Origin: Streptomyces sp. CC208A
GTDB lineage: Bacteria > Actinomycetota > Actinomycetes > Streptomycetales > Streptomycetaceae
Assembly (NCBI RefSeq): GCF_030010625.1
Contig: NZ_JASCXN010000043.1
Span: forward strand, 1 to 56,803
Direction: 5' to 3'
Length of the DNA stretch: 56,803 nucleotides
The notes under the pieces are model-generated. The model did not search any database and was not told the origin of the DNA. It saw only the letters and a program-made list of their open reading frames with translations. The stretch's first letter is position 1; every line of letters begins with the position of its first letter. A program made the translations under genes and the position numbers. Shown one piece after another: positions 25,036 to 34,300 of this stretch.

Positions 25036-25111
25036 CGTGACTCCGTCGAGCACGGCCCCGGAAATACGTGAAGCGTCACGCAGACCCGCCACGTTTACGT
25101 GAACCGTCACG
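25036..25111. promoter_or_regulatory. Three CGTGA...TCACG operator-like sites with 31-base period
   Basis: CGTGA-AGCG-TCACG starts at 25067 and CGTGA-ACCG-TCACG at 25098. Both are 14-base imperfect palindromes in near-identical 16-base context (TACGTGA.CGTCACG). A degenerate third copy, CGTGACTCCGTCGAG, starts at 25036. The start-to-start spacing is exactly 31 bases, about three helical turns, so the sites face the same side of the DNA. A minus-strand TTGACA (25030-25025) for the XRE gene lies beside them. Confidence 0.7.
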
Positions 25112-25287
25112 GTTGCCGCCCCTGGCCCACGACGGCAACTCTTGCCCTCCTCGGGCTTCCCGAGAACACGCCGCTCGCAGGCCACGGCACTTGAAGGTCC
25201 TGGTCCGTGAGCCTGCGGGTACCTCCGCGCCCAGCTCGAGCTTGCTCACGACCACTGCCGTCGCCTCACACTCCTGAGGAGTCCCCT

Positions 25288-25752
25288 ATGGCACAGGAGC
25301 ACTTCCCCCAGAACGCCGGACGCTCGTCGTCGCCCGCCGCACCGCTCCGGAACACCGTCGAGGTGTTCCTGCCCAGCGAGCCGGCGTACGTCAAGATGTC
25401 GCGACGGGTCGCGGCGGGCGCGATGGAGCGGTGGGGCGGTATCCCCGCGGCGGTGGCGGACGACGCGGTCCTCATCGTGTCCGAGCTGATGACGAACGCG
25501 ATCCTGCACGGCGGCGGCGTCGACGCCCAGAAGGCTGTCGGACTGCGCATCGAGCACACCGGCAACGCGCTGCTGGTCGAGGTCACCGACGGAAACTCGA
25601 AGCCAGCCCGCCTCAAGACGGCCGGGGGAACGGAAACGGGGGGCCGGGGCCTTCTCCTGGTAACGCGGCTGGCCTGCGACTGGGGCACCCACAACGAGAA
25701 CCGCACCACCTGGGCCCGCCTTTCGACTCACCCCCAGGAGCGGGCGTGCTGA
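25288..25752 (+). CDS. HATPase_c_2 ATP-binding protein (anti-sigma-regulator-like)
   Basis: A 154-residue single-domain GHKL ATPase related to SpoIIAB/RsbW kinases, abundant in Streptomyces. The N-box is SELMTNAILHGGG (residues about 71-83), the G1 box VEVTDGNSKPARL, and the G2 box GGRGLLLVTRLACDWG, giving a full ATP site. The ATG at 25288 follows TGAGGAGTCCCCT. Relatives bind and phosphorylate anti-sigma-factor antagonists; no such partner is encoded nearby, so the target is unknown. It is divergent from the XRE regulator, as often seen in this genus. Confidence 0.9.
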   Translation: MAQEHFPQNAGRSSSPAAPLRNTVEVFLPSEPAYVKMSRRVAAGAMERWGGIPAAVADDAVLIVSELMTNAILHGGGVDAQKAVGLRIEHTGNALLVEVTDGNSKPARLKTAGGTETGGRGLLLVTRLACDWGTHNENRTTWARLSTHPQERAC

Positions 25753-26178
25753 TCGCACGTGCCGACGAGGCCGCCTTGAAGCGGCTCCAGACCTCGCTCG
25801 CGCGATCCGTGGCCAGCGACGGCATCGACGACGTGATGCCGAGCCCGGGCTCGGTCGACCGCCTCTACGCGAGGACGAAGGCAGGCTGCCCGGGAGGGCG
25901 AACTGTCCGCCACCGCTGGTTTCCGCGGCTGGCAACTCCAGACCGGGGCCCCTCGTCCGGCGATCCGTATCAAGCGGGTGAGGGGCGGTACCGCGCCAAC
26001 AGGAGTGTGCGGTGCCCCGGCCGCCGAGTGGTCCGTCCCGACCCCGAACAGAGGCGGCCGGCCCCACCTTCCCCTGCACCCCCTCCGCCGGGCATGCCCG
26101 GTGACGCATCCCCCGTGTGCATCCGATCGCCCGGCGGAGGGACACCATCCATCGTCCATCCCCGCGAAGGAGAGCTAC
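25746..26178 (+). other. Coding-like remnant then leader region
   Basis: A GTG at 25746 overlaps the HATPase stop and opens a frame (LIARADEAALKRLQTSLARS...SPGSVDRLYARTKAGC) that reads like real protein for about 50 codons. After about 25890 this frame degenerates, while another frame (REGELSATAGFRGWQLQ) reads well for about 35 codons, so a frameshifted small gene is likely. From about 26000 to the next start I see no coding signal, only the upstream region of the next gene with GAAGGAGA as its ribosome site. Confidence 0.4.
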
Positions 26179-27030
26179 GTGGCTCCTCCGAGTCCGGTCG
26201 GCCTGATCGTGCTGGTGGTCTTCGGGCTCCTCGCGGTCGGCGGACAGCGTCTCTCCCGACTCCTCCGTCCCGCTTCCCGAACCACGGTGCCTGCCATGAC
26301 CGACTCTCCCGACATCCCCGCACCGCAGCATCAGGGTGCGCAGCTCCAGGACGCCACAGAGCGTCTGCGCGACGTGATGGCTCACGCCCCCGGTCGCCAC
26401 ATCGTGACGCGGGACCTCTCCGCCCGCGTGAAGGTGCTGTCCGACCGCGGCGAGATCCTCGGGATTCCCCGCACGGACGCTGACGACGAAGGCTCGCTCG
26501 GGGCCGTCCGCAAGGTACTGGCCGCGGCCGGGATCACAGCCGAGGTCGAACGACGCACCGACCCGTTCTCTCCTGGTGTCGTCACAACCCTGGTCCGCGC
26601 CGAGGACGTGGAACGGCTGATGCACCTGGTTCTCGACCAGATGCCGAGGCTGACCGTCCTGGTGCGCGAGCTGGTGCGGCTGCTGTCCGCTCACTCCTTC
26701 CTCTACGCCGACCAAGTCGACGCTAGCGGCGGACAGGTGTGGGACCTTCGTCTCACCCTGGACGACGTCCGCAAGGTGTGCATCGCTCTCGGCGAGCCCG
26801 ACGAGGAACTGCACACCCACGGCATCGCCCTATACGGGCTCGCCGACCGCTTCGCTCAGCTGTTGAAGAGCCGGCTCGGTGGTAAGCCCGTGCAGGTCAC
26901 CGCCTACCCCTCCCGCGGCGCGCTGTGCAACACATGCCACGAGGAAATCCTGGAGGTCGGGCCGCTGACGCCTGAGCAGACCGAACTGCTGACGAACGCG
27001 CTCGCCCGCACCTTGCGGGAGACGCCGTAA
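26179..27030 (+). CDS. Hypothetical protein with N-terminal membrane segment and C-terminal CxxC
   Basis: A 283-residue protein I cannot name. It begins with GTG after GAAGGAGA; residues 7-21 (VGLIVLVVFGLLAVGG) form a likely membrane anchor followed by basic residues. The soluble region has an alpha/beta start (RHIVTRDLSARVKVLSDRG...VRKVLAAAGITAEVE) and a central helical part (ERLMHLVLDQMPRLTVLVREL). A C-terminal CNTCHEEIL suggests a metal site or disulfide. An internal ATG at about residue 40 (MTDSPDIPAPQHQ) could give a soluble form. It lies between the HATPase gene and the DUF5999 operon. Confidence 0.7.
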   Translation: MAPPSPVGLIVLVVFGLLAVGGQRLSRLLRPASRTTVPAMTDSPDIPAPQHQGAQLQDATERLRDVMAHAPGRHIVTRDLSARVKVLSDRGEILGIPRTDADDEGSLGAVRKVLAAAGITAEVERRTDPFSPGVVTTLVRAEDVERLMHLVLDQMPRLTVLVRELVRLLSAHSFLYADQVDASGGQVWDLRLTLDDVRKVCIALGEPDEELHTHGIALYGLADRFAQLLKSRLGGKPVQVTAYPSRGALCNTCHEEILEVGPLTPEQTELLTNALARTLRETP

Positions 27031-27229
27031 GGACCTCCCAGCTCTTTGACAGCGGCTGCCGGGCGGGCACCCCCTCTTGCGACCCGCGGAGGTGCGAAAC
27101 CGGTCAGCGTCGGACACGCGATTTCGTCGGCGACCGGCCGCCGGGCCCGTCGGCTACCGCAACCGAACCGCCTGATGAGACCGGCTCCCCCGGCCCCCTT
27201 TCCCTATACCCGTCTTCTGAGGACCCACC

Positions 27230-27427
27230 ATGTGTGATCACCCCCAGGCGTGCCCGAACGCCAGCTCCCCCGGCCGGGAAGCGGCCAAGCCGATCGCGAG
27301 CCGCCCCGAACAGGGCTGGACCCTGCTGTGCAACGGGGTCGTGCTCTTCGAGGACACCGGCGAGCTGCTGCCCGACGGCCGCATCATCGCGCCGCACCGC
27401 GGTATGGCCCCGGCGGTGGCCGCGTGA
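27230..27427 (+). CDS. DUF5999-family small protein
   Basis: A 65-residue protein beginning MCDHPQACPNASSPGREAA and containing EQGWTLLCNGVVLFEDTGEL and LLPDGRIIAPHR, the hallmark of DUF5999 proteins in Streptomyces. Three Cys and His near the N-terminus (CDH...C...C) might bind metal. The role is unknown; these small proteins are often near regulators and accessory genes. Its TGA overlaps the GTG of the GH15 gene (GTGA), so the two are translationally coupled. Confidence 0.88.
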   Translation: MCDHPQACPNASSPGREAAKPIASRPEQGWTLLCNGVVLFEDTGELLPDGRIIAPHRGMAPAVAA

Positions 27428-29325
27428 CCGCCCCCGCCGCCGTTCTCCCCCATCAGCGCACGGTCGGCCGGACGCCGGTACCCGGCGTGAGGATCGAGGA
27501 CTTCGGCCTGCTGAGCGACCAGCGCGGCAGCGCCCTGGTCCGCCGGGACGGCTCCATCGACTGGCTGTGCATGCCGCGGTTCGACTCCGGCGCCGTCTTC
27601 GCCCGCCTCCTGGGCACCGCCGAGCACGGCTTCTGGCAGATCGCCCCCGCCTCGCTCATGGAGGGCGCCGAAGTACCCGCCTCCCACCGCAGGTACGCGG
27701 GCAACTCGCTGATCCTCCAGACCCGGTGGGCCACCGCGACCGGCACCGCTGTCGTCTCCGACTTCATGGTGCCCGGCGGTGGAGCACCGCGCCTGGTGCG
27801 AAGCGTGACCGGACTCGCCGGCCGGGTGACCATGCGGTCGCTGCTGCGGGCCCGCCCCGACTACGGACACACCGTCTCCCGCATCACCGGCTTCGACGGG
27901 CGCCACGCCATCGACCTCCCCGGCGAGCACGGCGCCGCCCGGCTGTGGCTCGACGCCGACGTACCCGTCCACCTCAATGGTGCCGACCTCGTCGCCGACT
28001 TCACCGTCACCGAGGGCGAGACGCTCGCCTTCGTCCTCGCCTGGCAAGAAGGCGTGGGCAGCCCTCCGTCGGCGCCTGTCGGCAACGTGCTGCTGAAGTT
28101 CACTCTCGATTTCTGGGAGGACTGGGCGGTCCGCTGCGCCTATACCGGACCGGATCGCGGATCGGTCGTCCGTTCCCTGCTGACCCTGGGCGCGCTCGTC
28201 TATGCCCCGACGGGAGCGATCGTGGCCGCGCCGACCACCTCCCTGCCCGAGGAGATCGGCGGTGTCCGCAACTGGGACTACCGCTATGCCTGGCTGAGGG
28301 ACGGCGCCCTCGCCATCGGCGCCCTGGCTTCCTTCGGCTATCTGCGCGAGGCCCACGCCTGGGTCAGCTGGATGGTGCAGGCCGGCAGCACCGCCAGCGG
28401 ACGGCGGCAGATCATGTACGGGGTCGGCGGCGAGACGAAGCTGCCCGAGCGGGAACTTCCCTGGCTTCCGGGGTACGAGGGCTCGGCGCCGGTCCGCGTC
28501 GGCAACGGCGCCGCCTCCCAGCTCCAGGTCGACGTCTACGGCGAACTCGCCCAGGTGCTCTACGAGGTCGCGCTCGCCGACCCCAGCTGGGTCCGGCGGA
28601 TCGGCGCCGTCGTCGTCGCCCTCGCCGCGGAGCTGGAGGAGGTCTGGGACCAGCCCGACGCCGGCATCTGGGAGGTGCGCGGGCCCCGGCGCCACTTCAC
28701 CCATTCCAAGATCATGGCCTGGACGGCCGTCGACCGCGCCGTCCTGCTCATCGAGGCCGGCCACGCCGACGGGCCGCTGGAGCGGTGGCGGGCGCTGCGC
28801 GCGGCGATCCACGCCGAGGTGTGCGAGAAGGGCTACGACGCCGAGCGCAATACCTTCACCCAGTCCTACGGCTCGCCGGAGCTGGACGCCTCCCTTCTGC
28901 ACGCCATGCTCTCCGGTTTCCTGCCCGCCGACGACAAGCGGGTGATCGGCACCGTCGAGGCGGTCCAGCGCGACCTGGCCACGGATGACGGCTTCGTCCT
29001 GCGCTACCGGACCACCGGCAACACGGTCGGCCCCGACGGGTTCCCCGGTGATGAGGGCCGGTTCCTGATCTGCACCGGGTGGCTGGCCGAGTGCCTCGCG
29101 CTGATCGGCCGCCCGGTCGAGGCCGACGCCGTCCTCGACAGCCTCCTCGCCGTACGCAACGGCCTCGGCCTGCTCGCCGAGGAGTACGACCCGGGCGTCG
29201 GCCGTCAGCTCGGCAACTTCCCCCAGGCGTTCAGCCACATCGCCCACCTGAACGCGACGACGAGGATCCGCGCCGCGACCACCGGTGACGCCGCCGCGCC
29301 CGGCCCGACGGGAGCGGAATCGTGA
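27424..29325 (+). CDS. Glycoside hydrolase family 15 protein (trehalase/glucoamylase-like)
   Basis: A 633-residue GH15 enzyme. It has the N-terminal beta-sandwich (VRIEDFGLLSDQRGSALVRRDGSIDWLCMPRFDS) and the alpha/alpha-barrel with NWDYRYAWLRDGA (about 282-294), EEVWDQPDAGIWEVRG with the general-acid Glu, and a second catalytic Glu expected in LAEEYDP near the end. The overall pattern matches actinobacterial GH15 proteins, many of which hydrolyse alpha,alpha-trehalose; alpha-glucan is the alternative. No signal peptide is seen, so it is cytosolic. It overlaps both neighbours by four bases, in a coupled set with DUF5999 and the LuxR-tail gene. Confidence 0.9.
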   Translation: MTAPAAVLPHQRTVGRTPVPGVRIEDFGLLSDQRGSALVRRDGSIDWLCMPRFDSGAVFARLLGTAEHGFWQIAPASLMEGAEVPASHRRYAGNSLILQTRWATATGTAVVSDFMVPGGGAPRLVRSVTGLAGRVTMRSLLRARPDYGHTVSRITGFDGRHAIDLPGEHGAARLWLDADVPVHLNGADLVADFTVTEGETLAFVLAWQEGVGSPPSAPVGNVLLKFTLDFWEDWAVRCAYTGPDRGSVVRSLLTLGALVYAPTGAIVAAPTTSLPEEIGGVRNWDYRYAWLRDGALAIGALASFGYLREAHAWVSWMVQAGSTASGRRQIMYGVGGETKLPERELPWLPGYEGSAPVRVGNGAASQLQVDVYGELAQVLYEVALADPSWVRRIGAVVVALAAELEEVWDQPDAGIWEVRGPRRHFTHSKIMAWTAVDRAVLLIEAGHADGPLERWRALRAAIHAEVCEKGYDAERNTFTQSYGSPELDASLLHAMLSGFLPADDKRVIGTVEAVQRDLATDDGFVLRYRTTGNTVGPDGFPGDEGRFLICTGWLAECLALIGRPVEADAVLDSLLAVRNGLGLLAEEYDPGVGRQLGNFPQAFSHIAHLNATTRIRAATTGDAAAPGPTGAES

Positions 29326-30224
29326 CGCCCCGTACCCAGGCACGTTCGCTCCTCGGCCTGTGGGACATGCCGGGCTGGCTGCCCCGCACCAGCGAGACGA
29401 TCGCCGTCCCCTGCGGGCAGGACTTCGACGCCGTCCGCGTCCACGCCGACCTCGCCCAGCCGGCACTGGCCGCTCTGGGACCGCATTCGGGTCCGGTCCT
29501 CGCCAACCACACCACCAAGACCTGGCACTTCCTCCTGGAGCCGGGGTCCGTCCCGCCCGGCCGCTGGGGTACCGGGGCCCGCGTCATGCCGCACGGCACC
29601 CCCATAGGCATCCCCCCGCTGGCCACGACCAGCGGACGGGACGTCCACTGGGCCGCGCTCCCCGGCCGGGGCGTCACCTCCGCCGACGATCTGCACCGGA
29701 TCCTGACCGGCCCGCTTCCTCCGGCCGTCCGCGCCCCCGCTGCGGGCAGGGCGCTCCCCGCCACCGCGGCGCCGGTTCGTATCGCCGCCCTGGTCCGGCC
29801 GCGCCCGCTGTCCCCGGCCCTGCTGGCGGTGGGCCGACTGCTTCTTGTCGGGGAGTCGGACGAACAGATCGCCCAGTCGCTGGACCGGCCCATCGGGACC
29901 GTCCGCCAGCACCTGAACCGCCTCGGCCGTCTCTTCGGCGCGCCCACCGCCGCCCGGAAGGCCGCCGCCCTTCTCACCGGCGGTCATCTCCCGCCGCCGC
30001 CGACCCCCATGCTCGCCCCCGACCTCGCCCCGCTCGACCTCATCGTCCTGCAAGTCCTCGCCGGCCTCGCCGGAGAGGACGAGCTTCCCGAGGAACTGCG
30101 TCCCCCTGGCCGCTTCCTCGACCACGTCGACGAGCTGCGGCTGCGGTGCGGCGCCCGGACCGAGGCCCACCTCGTCGCGCTCGGCTTCGCCTGGAACCTC
30201 CTGTCCGACGGAGGAACGCCATGA
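29322..30224 (+). CDS. Putative regulator: unknown N-terminal domain fused to LuxR-type HTH
   Basis: A 300-residue protein. Residues about 165-225 form a GerE/LuxR-like helix-turn-helix (LLLVGESDEQIAQSLDRPIGTVRQHLNRLGRLFGA). The N-terminal half (SETIAVPCGQDFDAVRVHADL...GPVLANHTTKTWHFLLEPGS) resembles the non-catalytic part of Streptomyces primase/polymerase-like small-protein families, but I see no metal triad. The C-terminus is helical. It is translationally coupled to the GH15 gene (GTGA) and to the next small gene (ATGA). It may regulate this set or the lanthipeptide cluster; both are inferences. Confidence 0.75.
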   Translation: MTPRTQARSLLGLWDMPGWLPRTSETIAVPCGQDFDAVRVHADLAQPALAALGPHSGPVLANHTTKTWHFLLEPGSVPPGRWGTGARVMPHGTPIGIPPLATTSGRDVHWAALPGRGVTSADDLHRILTGPLPPAVRAPAAGRALPATAAPVRIAALVRPRPLSPALLAVGRLLLVGESDEQIAQSLDRPIGTVRQHLNRLGRLFGAPTAARKAAALLTGGHLPPPPTPMLAPDLAPLDLIVLQVLAGLAGEDELPEELRPPGRFLDHVDELRLRCGARTEAHLVALGFAWNLLSDGGTP

Positions 30225-30505
30225 CCCTCTTCTCCTTACCCGCCAACCCGGCGAAGAGCCGTCGGCATCGGCGCCGGGAGCCGCAGGGCGGCCGTGCCGC
30301 CGGCCTCGTCCTGATCGGGGCGAACCTGGCCGGCCTCGTCTTGATCGGGGACGTCGTCGCGCACGAGACCGGCGCTGTCCGCGGTCTCGGCCCGGCCACC
30401 GCGGTCCCGGACCAAGTACCTGCCGAAGAGCAGCCGGCGCTCTCGCCGGCCAGTGCCACAGCAGTACCTGGCTCCGGTGGATCCGGGCGGGGGTGGACGG
30501 CGTGA
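30221..30505 (+). CDS. Small hypothetical protein with TTA codon
   Basis: A 94-residue protein coupled to the upstream regulator by ATGA. It starts MTLFSLPANPAKSRRHRRR, followed by one hydrophobic segment (AAGLVLIGANLAGLVLIGDVV) long enough to cross the membrane and a low-complexity tail. Codon 6 is TTA (30236-30238), which in Streptomyces is read by the bldA tRNA and usually marks genes expressed late in growth. The function is unknown. The tail after residue 60 is Pro/Ala/Ser rich. Confidence 0.6.
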   Translation: MTLFSLPANPAKSRRHRRREPQGGRAAGLVLIGANLAGLVLIGDVVAHETGAVRGLGPATAVPDQVPAEEQPALSPASATAVPGSGGSGRGWTA

Positions 30506-31053
30506 GCGCTTCCTCCACCGCCACGCAGAGCGCCTTCGCGCTCCGTTCCTCCGGCCCGTCTTGCTCTTCGGAGAGCCTTCCTGCGTCTGCCGTTCTTCCC
30601 CGCCCCGCGGCGAACTTCATCAACGCCCGGCCGCCGCCCCTGCCCGAGCCCGGCACGGTCTGGCGGACAGGCGCCCGGACCTCTGCTCGCTGCAGACCAT
30701 CGGCCGCTCCCGCCAGGGCAGGCCGCTACGGCTGTTCACCGCGCCGGGCGGGCCGGTGCCGGTCCTCAGCCCCGGCGAGGCGGGGCCCGGCTGTGGGGTC
30801 CGGCCCTCCCTCCGCCGGCCCGTCCGGCGAGCAGCAGTGTTACGAGGTAGGCGCCGACGGCGTGCCCCCTGCGCCGCCGCCCCTCCGCCCCGGCCCGCCT
30901 GTCCAGGTGAGATCGGAAGAGCTTCCCGCCGCGGCTTCGCATCGGGTTGGCCAGAACCCGGCGGACGGAGCCAGCCCTCCGGCTACGCTCCGGCCTCCCG
31001 CTTCTGGCAGCACCACCAAGTCAGCAACACCCAACTATCGACGAGGAGTTGAC
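30506..31053 (+). other. Non-coding or decayed stretch before the lanthipeptide precursor
   Basis: No intact gene. One frame reads HGLADRRPDLCSLQTIGRS and RQGRPLRLFTAPGG around 30655-30770, which resembles the start of an M14 zinc carboxypeptidase (…HPDLCRLxxxGRSRxGRPLxLL…), but the catalytic motifs that should follow are absent, so it is a probable remnant. The last 30 bases contain GAGGAG for the precursor gene. AGATCGGAAGAGC, identical to the first 13 bases of a common sequencing adapter, occurs at 30910-30922. Confidence 0.45.
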
Positions 31054-31227
31054 ATGACGCGCAACATCGCGCAGAGCACCACCCAGGTCCAGGAGTCCGT
31101 GGCTCAGGAGGACGGGTTCACCCTGAACGTCGGCCTGCTGGAGGTCTCCGACGCCGCCGGGCTGACCAACCTGACCGACGACAACTGCGGCACCACCTGC
31201 GGCGCCTGCACCACCAACGTCGCCTGA
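31054..31227 (+). CDS. FxLD-family class I lanthipeptide precursor
   Basis: A 57-residue precursor. The leader has FTLN at 22-25 in EDGFTLNVGLLEVSD, at the place where the family carries FxLD, the LanB recognition motif; the Asp is Asn here. The core lies in TDDNCGTTCGACTTNVA, with Cys45, Cys49 and Cys52 and Thr41, Thr47, Thr48, Thr53 and Thr54 as dehydration candidates. With all rings formed N-terminal to Cys, up to three thioethers are possible and at least Thr53/54 should remain or become dehydrobutyrine. Asp42-Asp43-Asn44 is a candidate region for the methyltransferase. GAGGAG lies before the ATG. A hairpin follows, then LanB. Confidence 0.92.
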   Translation: MTRNIAQSTTQVQESVAQEDGFTLNVGLLEVSDAAGLTNLTDDNCGTTCGACTTNVA

Positions 31228-31254
31228 GCTGGGCCATCCGGCTCGACCCTGGCT

Positions 31255-31285
31255 GGTGCCGCCACGCCGATGGTGTGGCGGCACC
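31255..31285 (+). terminator. Hairpin between precursor and LanB genes (attenuator)
   Basis: GGTGCCGCCAC and GTGGCGGCACC form a perfect 11-bp stem around a 9-base loop, 28 bases after the precursor stop and 38 before the LanB start. Such partial terminators commonly let the precursor be made in excess over its enzymes. Confidence 0.7.
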
Positions 31286-31322
31286 GTCCCCCCTTACCTC
31301 TTCTCGGCTCCAGGAGGCATTC

Positions 31323-34300
31323 GTGACTGCACCACCGGCATTCCGGGCCGGGGCGATCGCCCTCGTTCGCGCCGTCGCACGACCAACCACGGCCGAGATC
31401 CCCTTCCCGGACTTCGACGACCGGCCCCTGCGTGCCGCCGGCCAGGAAGACGTCACCGCCGGTCGGCTGGCGTGGGTGCGCGCCGTCTGGAGTGACGCCG
31501 CTCTGGCCGAGGCCGTACGGCACGCCAGTGCGGACCTGGAGGCCCAGGTCGAGGCCCTGTGCACGTCCCGGGCTCCCTCCGGGCGGGACGTGCGGCGCGT
31601 GGGGCTCTCCCTGGCCCGCTACCTGCTGCGGGCAGGGCACCGGGCCACGCCGTTCGGCCTGTTCGCCGGCGTGACCACCGCCGCCTTCGGCGACCGGACG
31701 GATGCCGTCTGGGGCGCGGGCCATGTGGTCGTCGCGCGGGCCGGCGCCGAGTGGCTGTCCCGGCTGGTCGAGCAACTGGAGAAGAGCGGGGAGCTGCTGC
31801 CGTGGCTGTCCGTCGTCGTGAACAGCACGGCCTTCGTACGGGACGGGCACCTGATCGTCCCGTATCAGGACGACGGGCAGCGGGCGGTGGAGGCGTCGAT
31901 CGAGCTGTCCGCCCCGGTGCGTAGTGTCCTTGCCACAGCGGGGACACCGGTCCGGTTCGAGGACCTGGCCGGGAAGCTGGGCGCGGAGTTTCCCGGCGTG
32001 ATGCCCGAGCGGGTCCATGGCCTGCTGGCAGGGCTGATCCGGCGGCGCGTGCTGATCACGAACCTTCAGGCGCCAGCCACCGAGACCGATGCCCTCGGCT
32101 ACGTCCTCGCCCAGCTCGACGCGGCCCAGGCCGGCACCCTCGCCCCGCTCGCCGGGACGATCGACGAGCTCCGCGCCGTCCACGCGGCGCTACCGAAGTG
32201 CGCCTCGGCGGATGACCGGGAGGCGGTGGCCGCCCGGATGCGGCGGCTGGTACCGGGCCTTCGCCGCCACCCGCTGGCGCTCGACCTCCGCCTCGACGCA
32301 CACCTCCGGCTCCCCGACGAAGTGGCGCGCGAGGTCGAGCGGGCCGCCACCGTCCTCACCCGGCTCAGCGCCCGCCCGTACGGGGGGCGCGGGCTGGGTG
32401 AGTACCACCAGCGGTTCTACGAGCGGTACGGCATCGGCACGATGGTGCCCCTCCTCGATGTCGTCGCCGACAGCGGCATCGGCTACCCCGACGGCTACCC
32501 CGGGGCTCCGGCCGACGCCCGCCGACGTCGGATCTCCCCTCGCGACGACGTGCTGGTCCGTCTCGCTCAGACTGCCGCGCTCGACGGGCACGACGAGGTG
32601 GTGCTCACCGACGAGATGGTGGACGCCTTGGGCGTGGGGCCGAAGGATCCGCGGGTGCCGCCGCACCTGGAGGTCGGCGTGCGGCTGCACGCGGCGAGCG
32701 TCGAAGAGGTGCAGCGCGGCCGGTTCATCGTGGAGGTCACGAGCGTGTCCCGTGGCGCCGGGGTGAGCACCGGCCGCTTCGCCAGTGTCCTGGATCCCGC
32801 CGCGCGTAAGGCGCTGGTCGCGGAGCTGGCCGACCTGCCCACCGCCGATTTCGGCACCGACCCCGCCCAGCTTTCCTTCCCCCCGCTCCTTGCCGACACC
32901 GCGCACGTCACCCGGACCCCCCGCGTCCTGCCGCTGCTGATCAGCCTGCAAGAGCACCGGCCGCCCGAGGAGGGTGTGCTCACTGCGGCCGATCTCTCGG
33001 TGGCGTGCGACGGCCGCCGGATGTACCTGGCGGCCCCGGCTCTCGGCCGTCGCATCGAGGCCGTGGGCATGCACGCGCTCAACCTCACCGAGCACACCCC
33101 GCCGCTGGCCCGGCTGCTCACCGAGCTGTCGCGCGGCCAGTGCGCCCAGGTGACCACCTTCGACTGGGGAGTTGCCGCGACGGCGCCGTTCCTCCCGCGC
33201 CTGCGCTACGGCCGCATCGTGCTCTGCCCGGCCCGGTGGCGGCTGGAAGCGGCCGACCTGCCCGGCCGGGACCGGCCCACGGCGGAATGGAACCTCGCGC
33301 TCGGCGAGTGGCGCAGCCGCCGGCGCTTGCCGCAGCACGTGCAGCTCGTCCAGGGCGACCGGCTCCTCTCCCTCGACCTCGCCCAGGCCGCCCACCGCAG
33401 TCTGCTGCGCCGGCGCCTCAACCGCGCCTCGGCCGTGGTGCTCACCGAGGCGCCGGGGCCGCAGGCGTACGGCTGGAGCCAGGGCCGGGCCCACGACATC
33501 ATCGTCCCCCTCAAGGCGACACAGTCCGCCGTGTGGCCGCCGCTGCCCCAGCCCAGTCCGGCCCGCACCCTCACGCGGGCGCAGACGCAGACGCCGGGCG
33601 CGTCCTCGGTGCTGCTGGCCGCCCTGTACGGGGACCTGCGCCGCCAGGACGCCGTGCTGGCCCAGCACGTCCCCGAACTCATCCGGGAGCTCGGCTCGCC
33701 GCCGTGGTGGTTCATCCGCTTCCGCGACCCCGACCAGCACCTTCGCCTGCGCATCGCCCTGCCGGACCCGGATGGCTTCGCGGACGCCGCCCGTACGGTG
33801 AGTGCGTGGGCCGACGAACTGCGCACGGCCGGGCTTCTGGCGGATCTGCGGTACCCCACTTCTTACCGGGAGATGGGCCGTTGGGGCTCCGGGAGCGCGT
33901 GGGACGCCGCCGAGGAGGTGTTCCGGGCGGACTCACGGGCCGTCGTCACCCAGCTCTCCCAGCCCCGGCGCCCGCAGCAGCGCACGCTGGTGGCCGCCCA
34001 CACCTTCGCGATCACCTCGGCGTTCCTCGGCAGTGCGCAGGCCGGCGCGCGCTGGCTGATCGACCACATCCCGCACCGGGCGCCGGAGCCGATCCCGAGG
34101 CCGCAGTTCACCGAGGCCGTCCGCCTGGCCGACCCGCACGACGACTGGGCCGCGCTTCGTAGCGTCCCCGGCGGCGAGGCGATCGTGGCGGGCTGGGCCG
34201 ACCGTGCCGCCGCGCTTGCCGCCTACCGCGAGCACCTGCCGGGCCCGGACACCGAGGGCATCGCCCTGGACGACGTCCTGACCTCCCTGCTGCACACCCA

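Noticed and set aside
27046..27074. TTGACA as a -35 for the DUF5999 gene
   Set aside because: No -10-like hexamer occurs at 16-19 bases spacing.
27238..29466. A 742-codon minus-strand frame
   Set aside because: Exactly antisense to the GH15 gene, with no recognisable motif.
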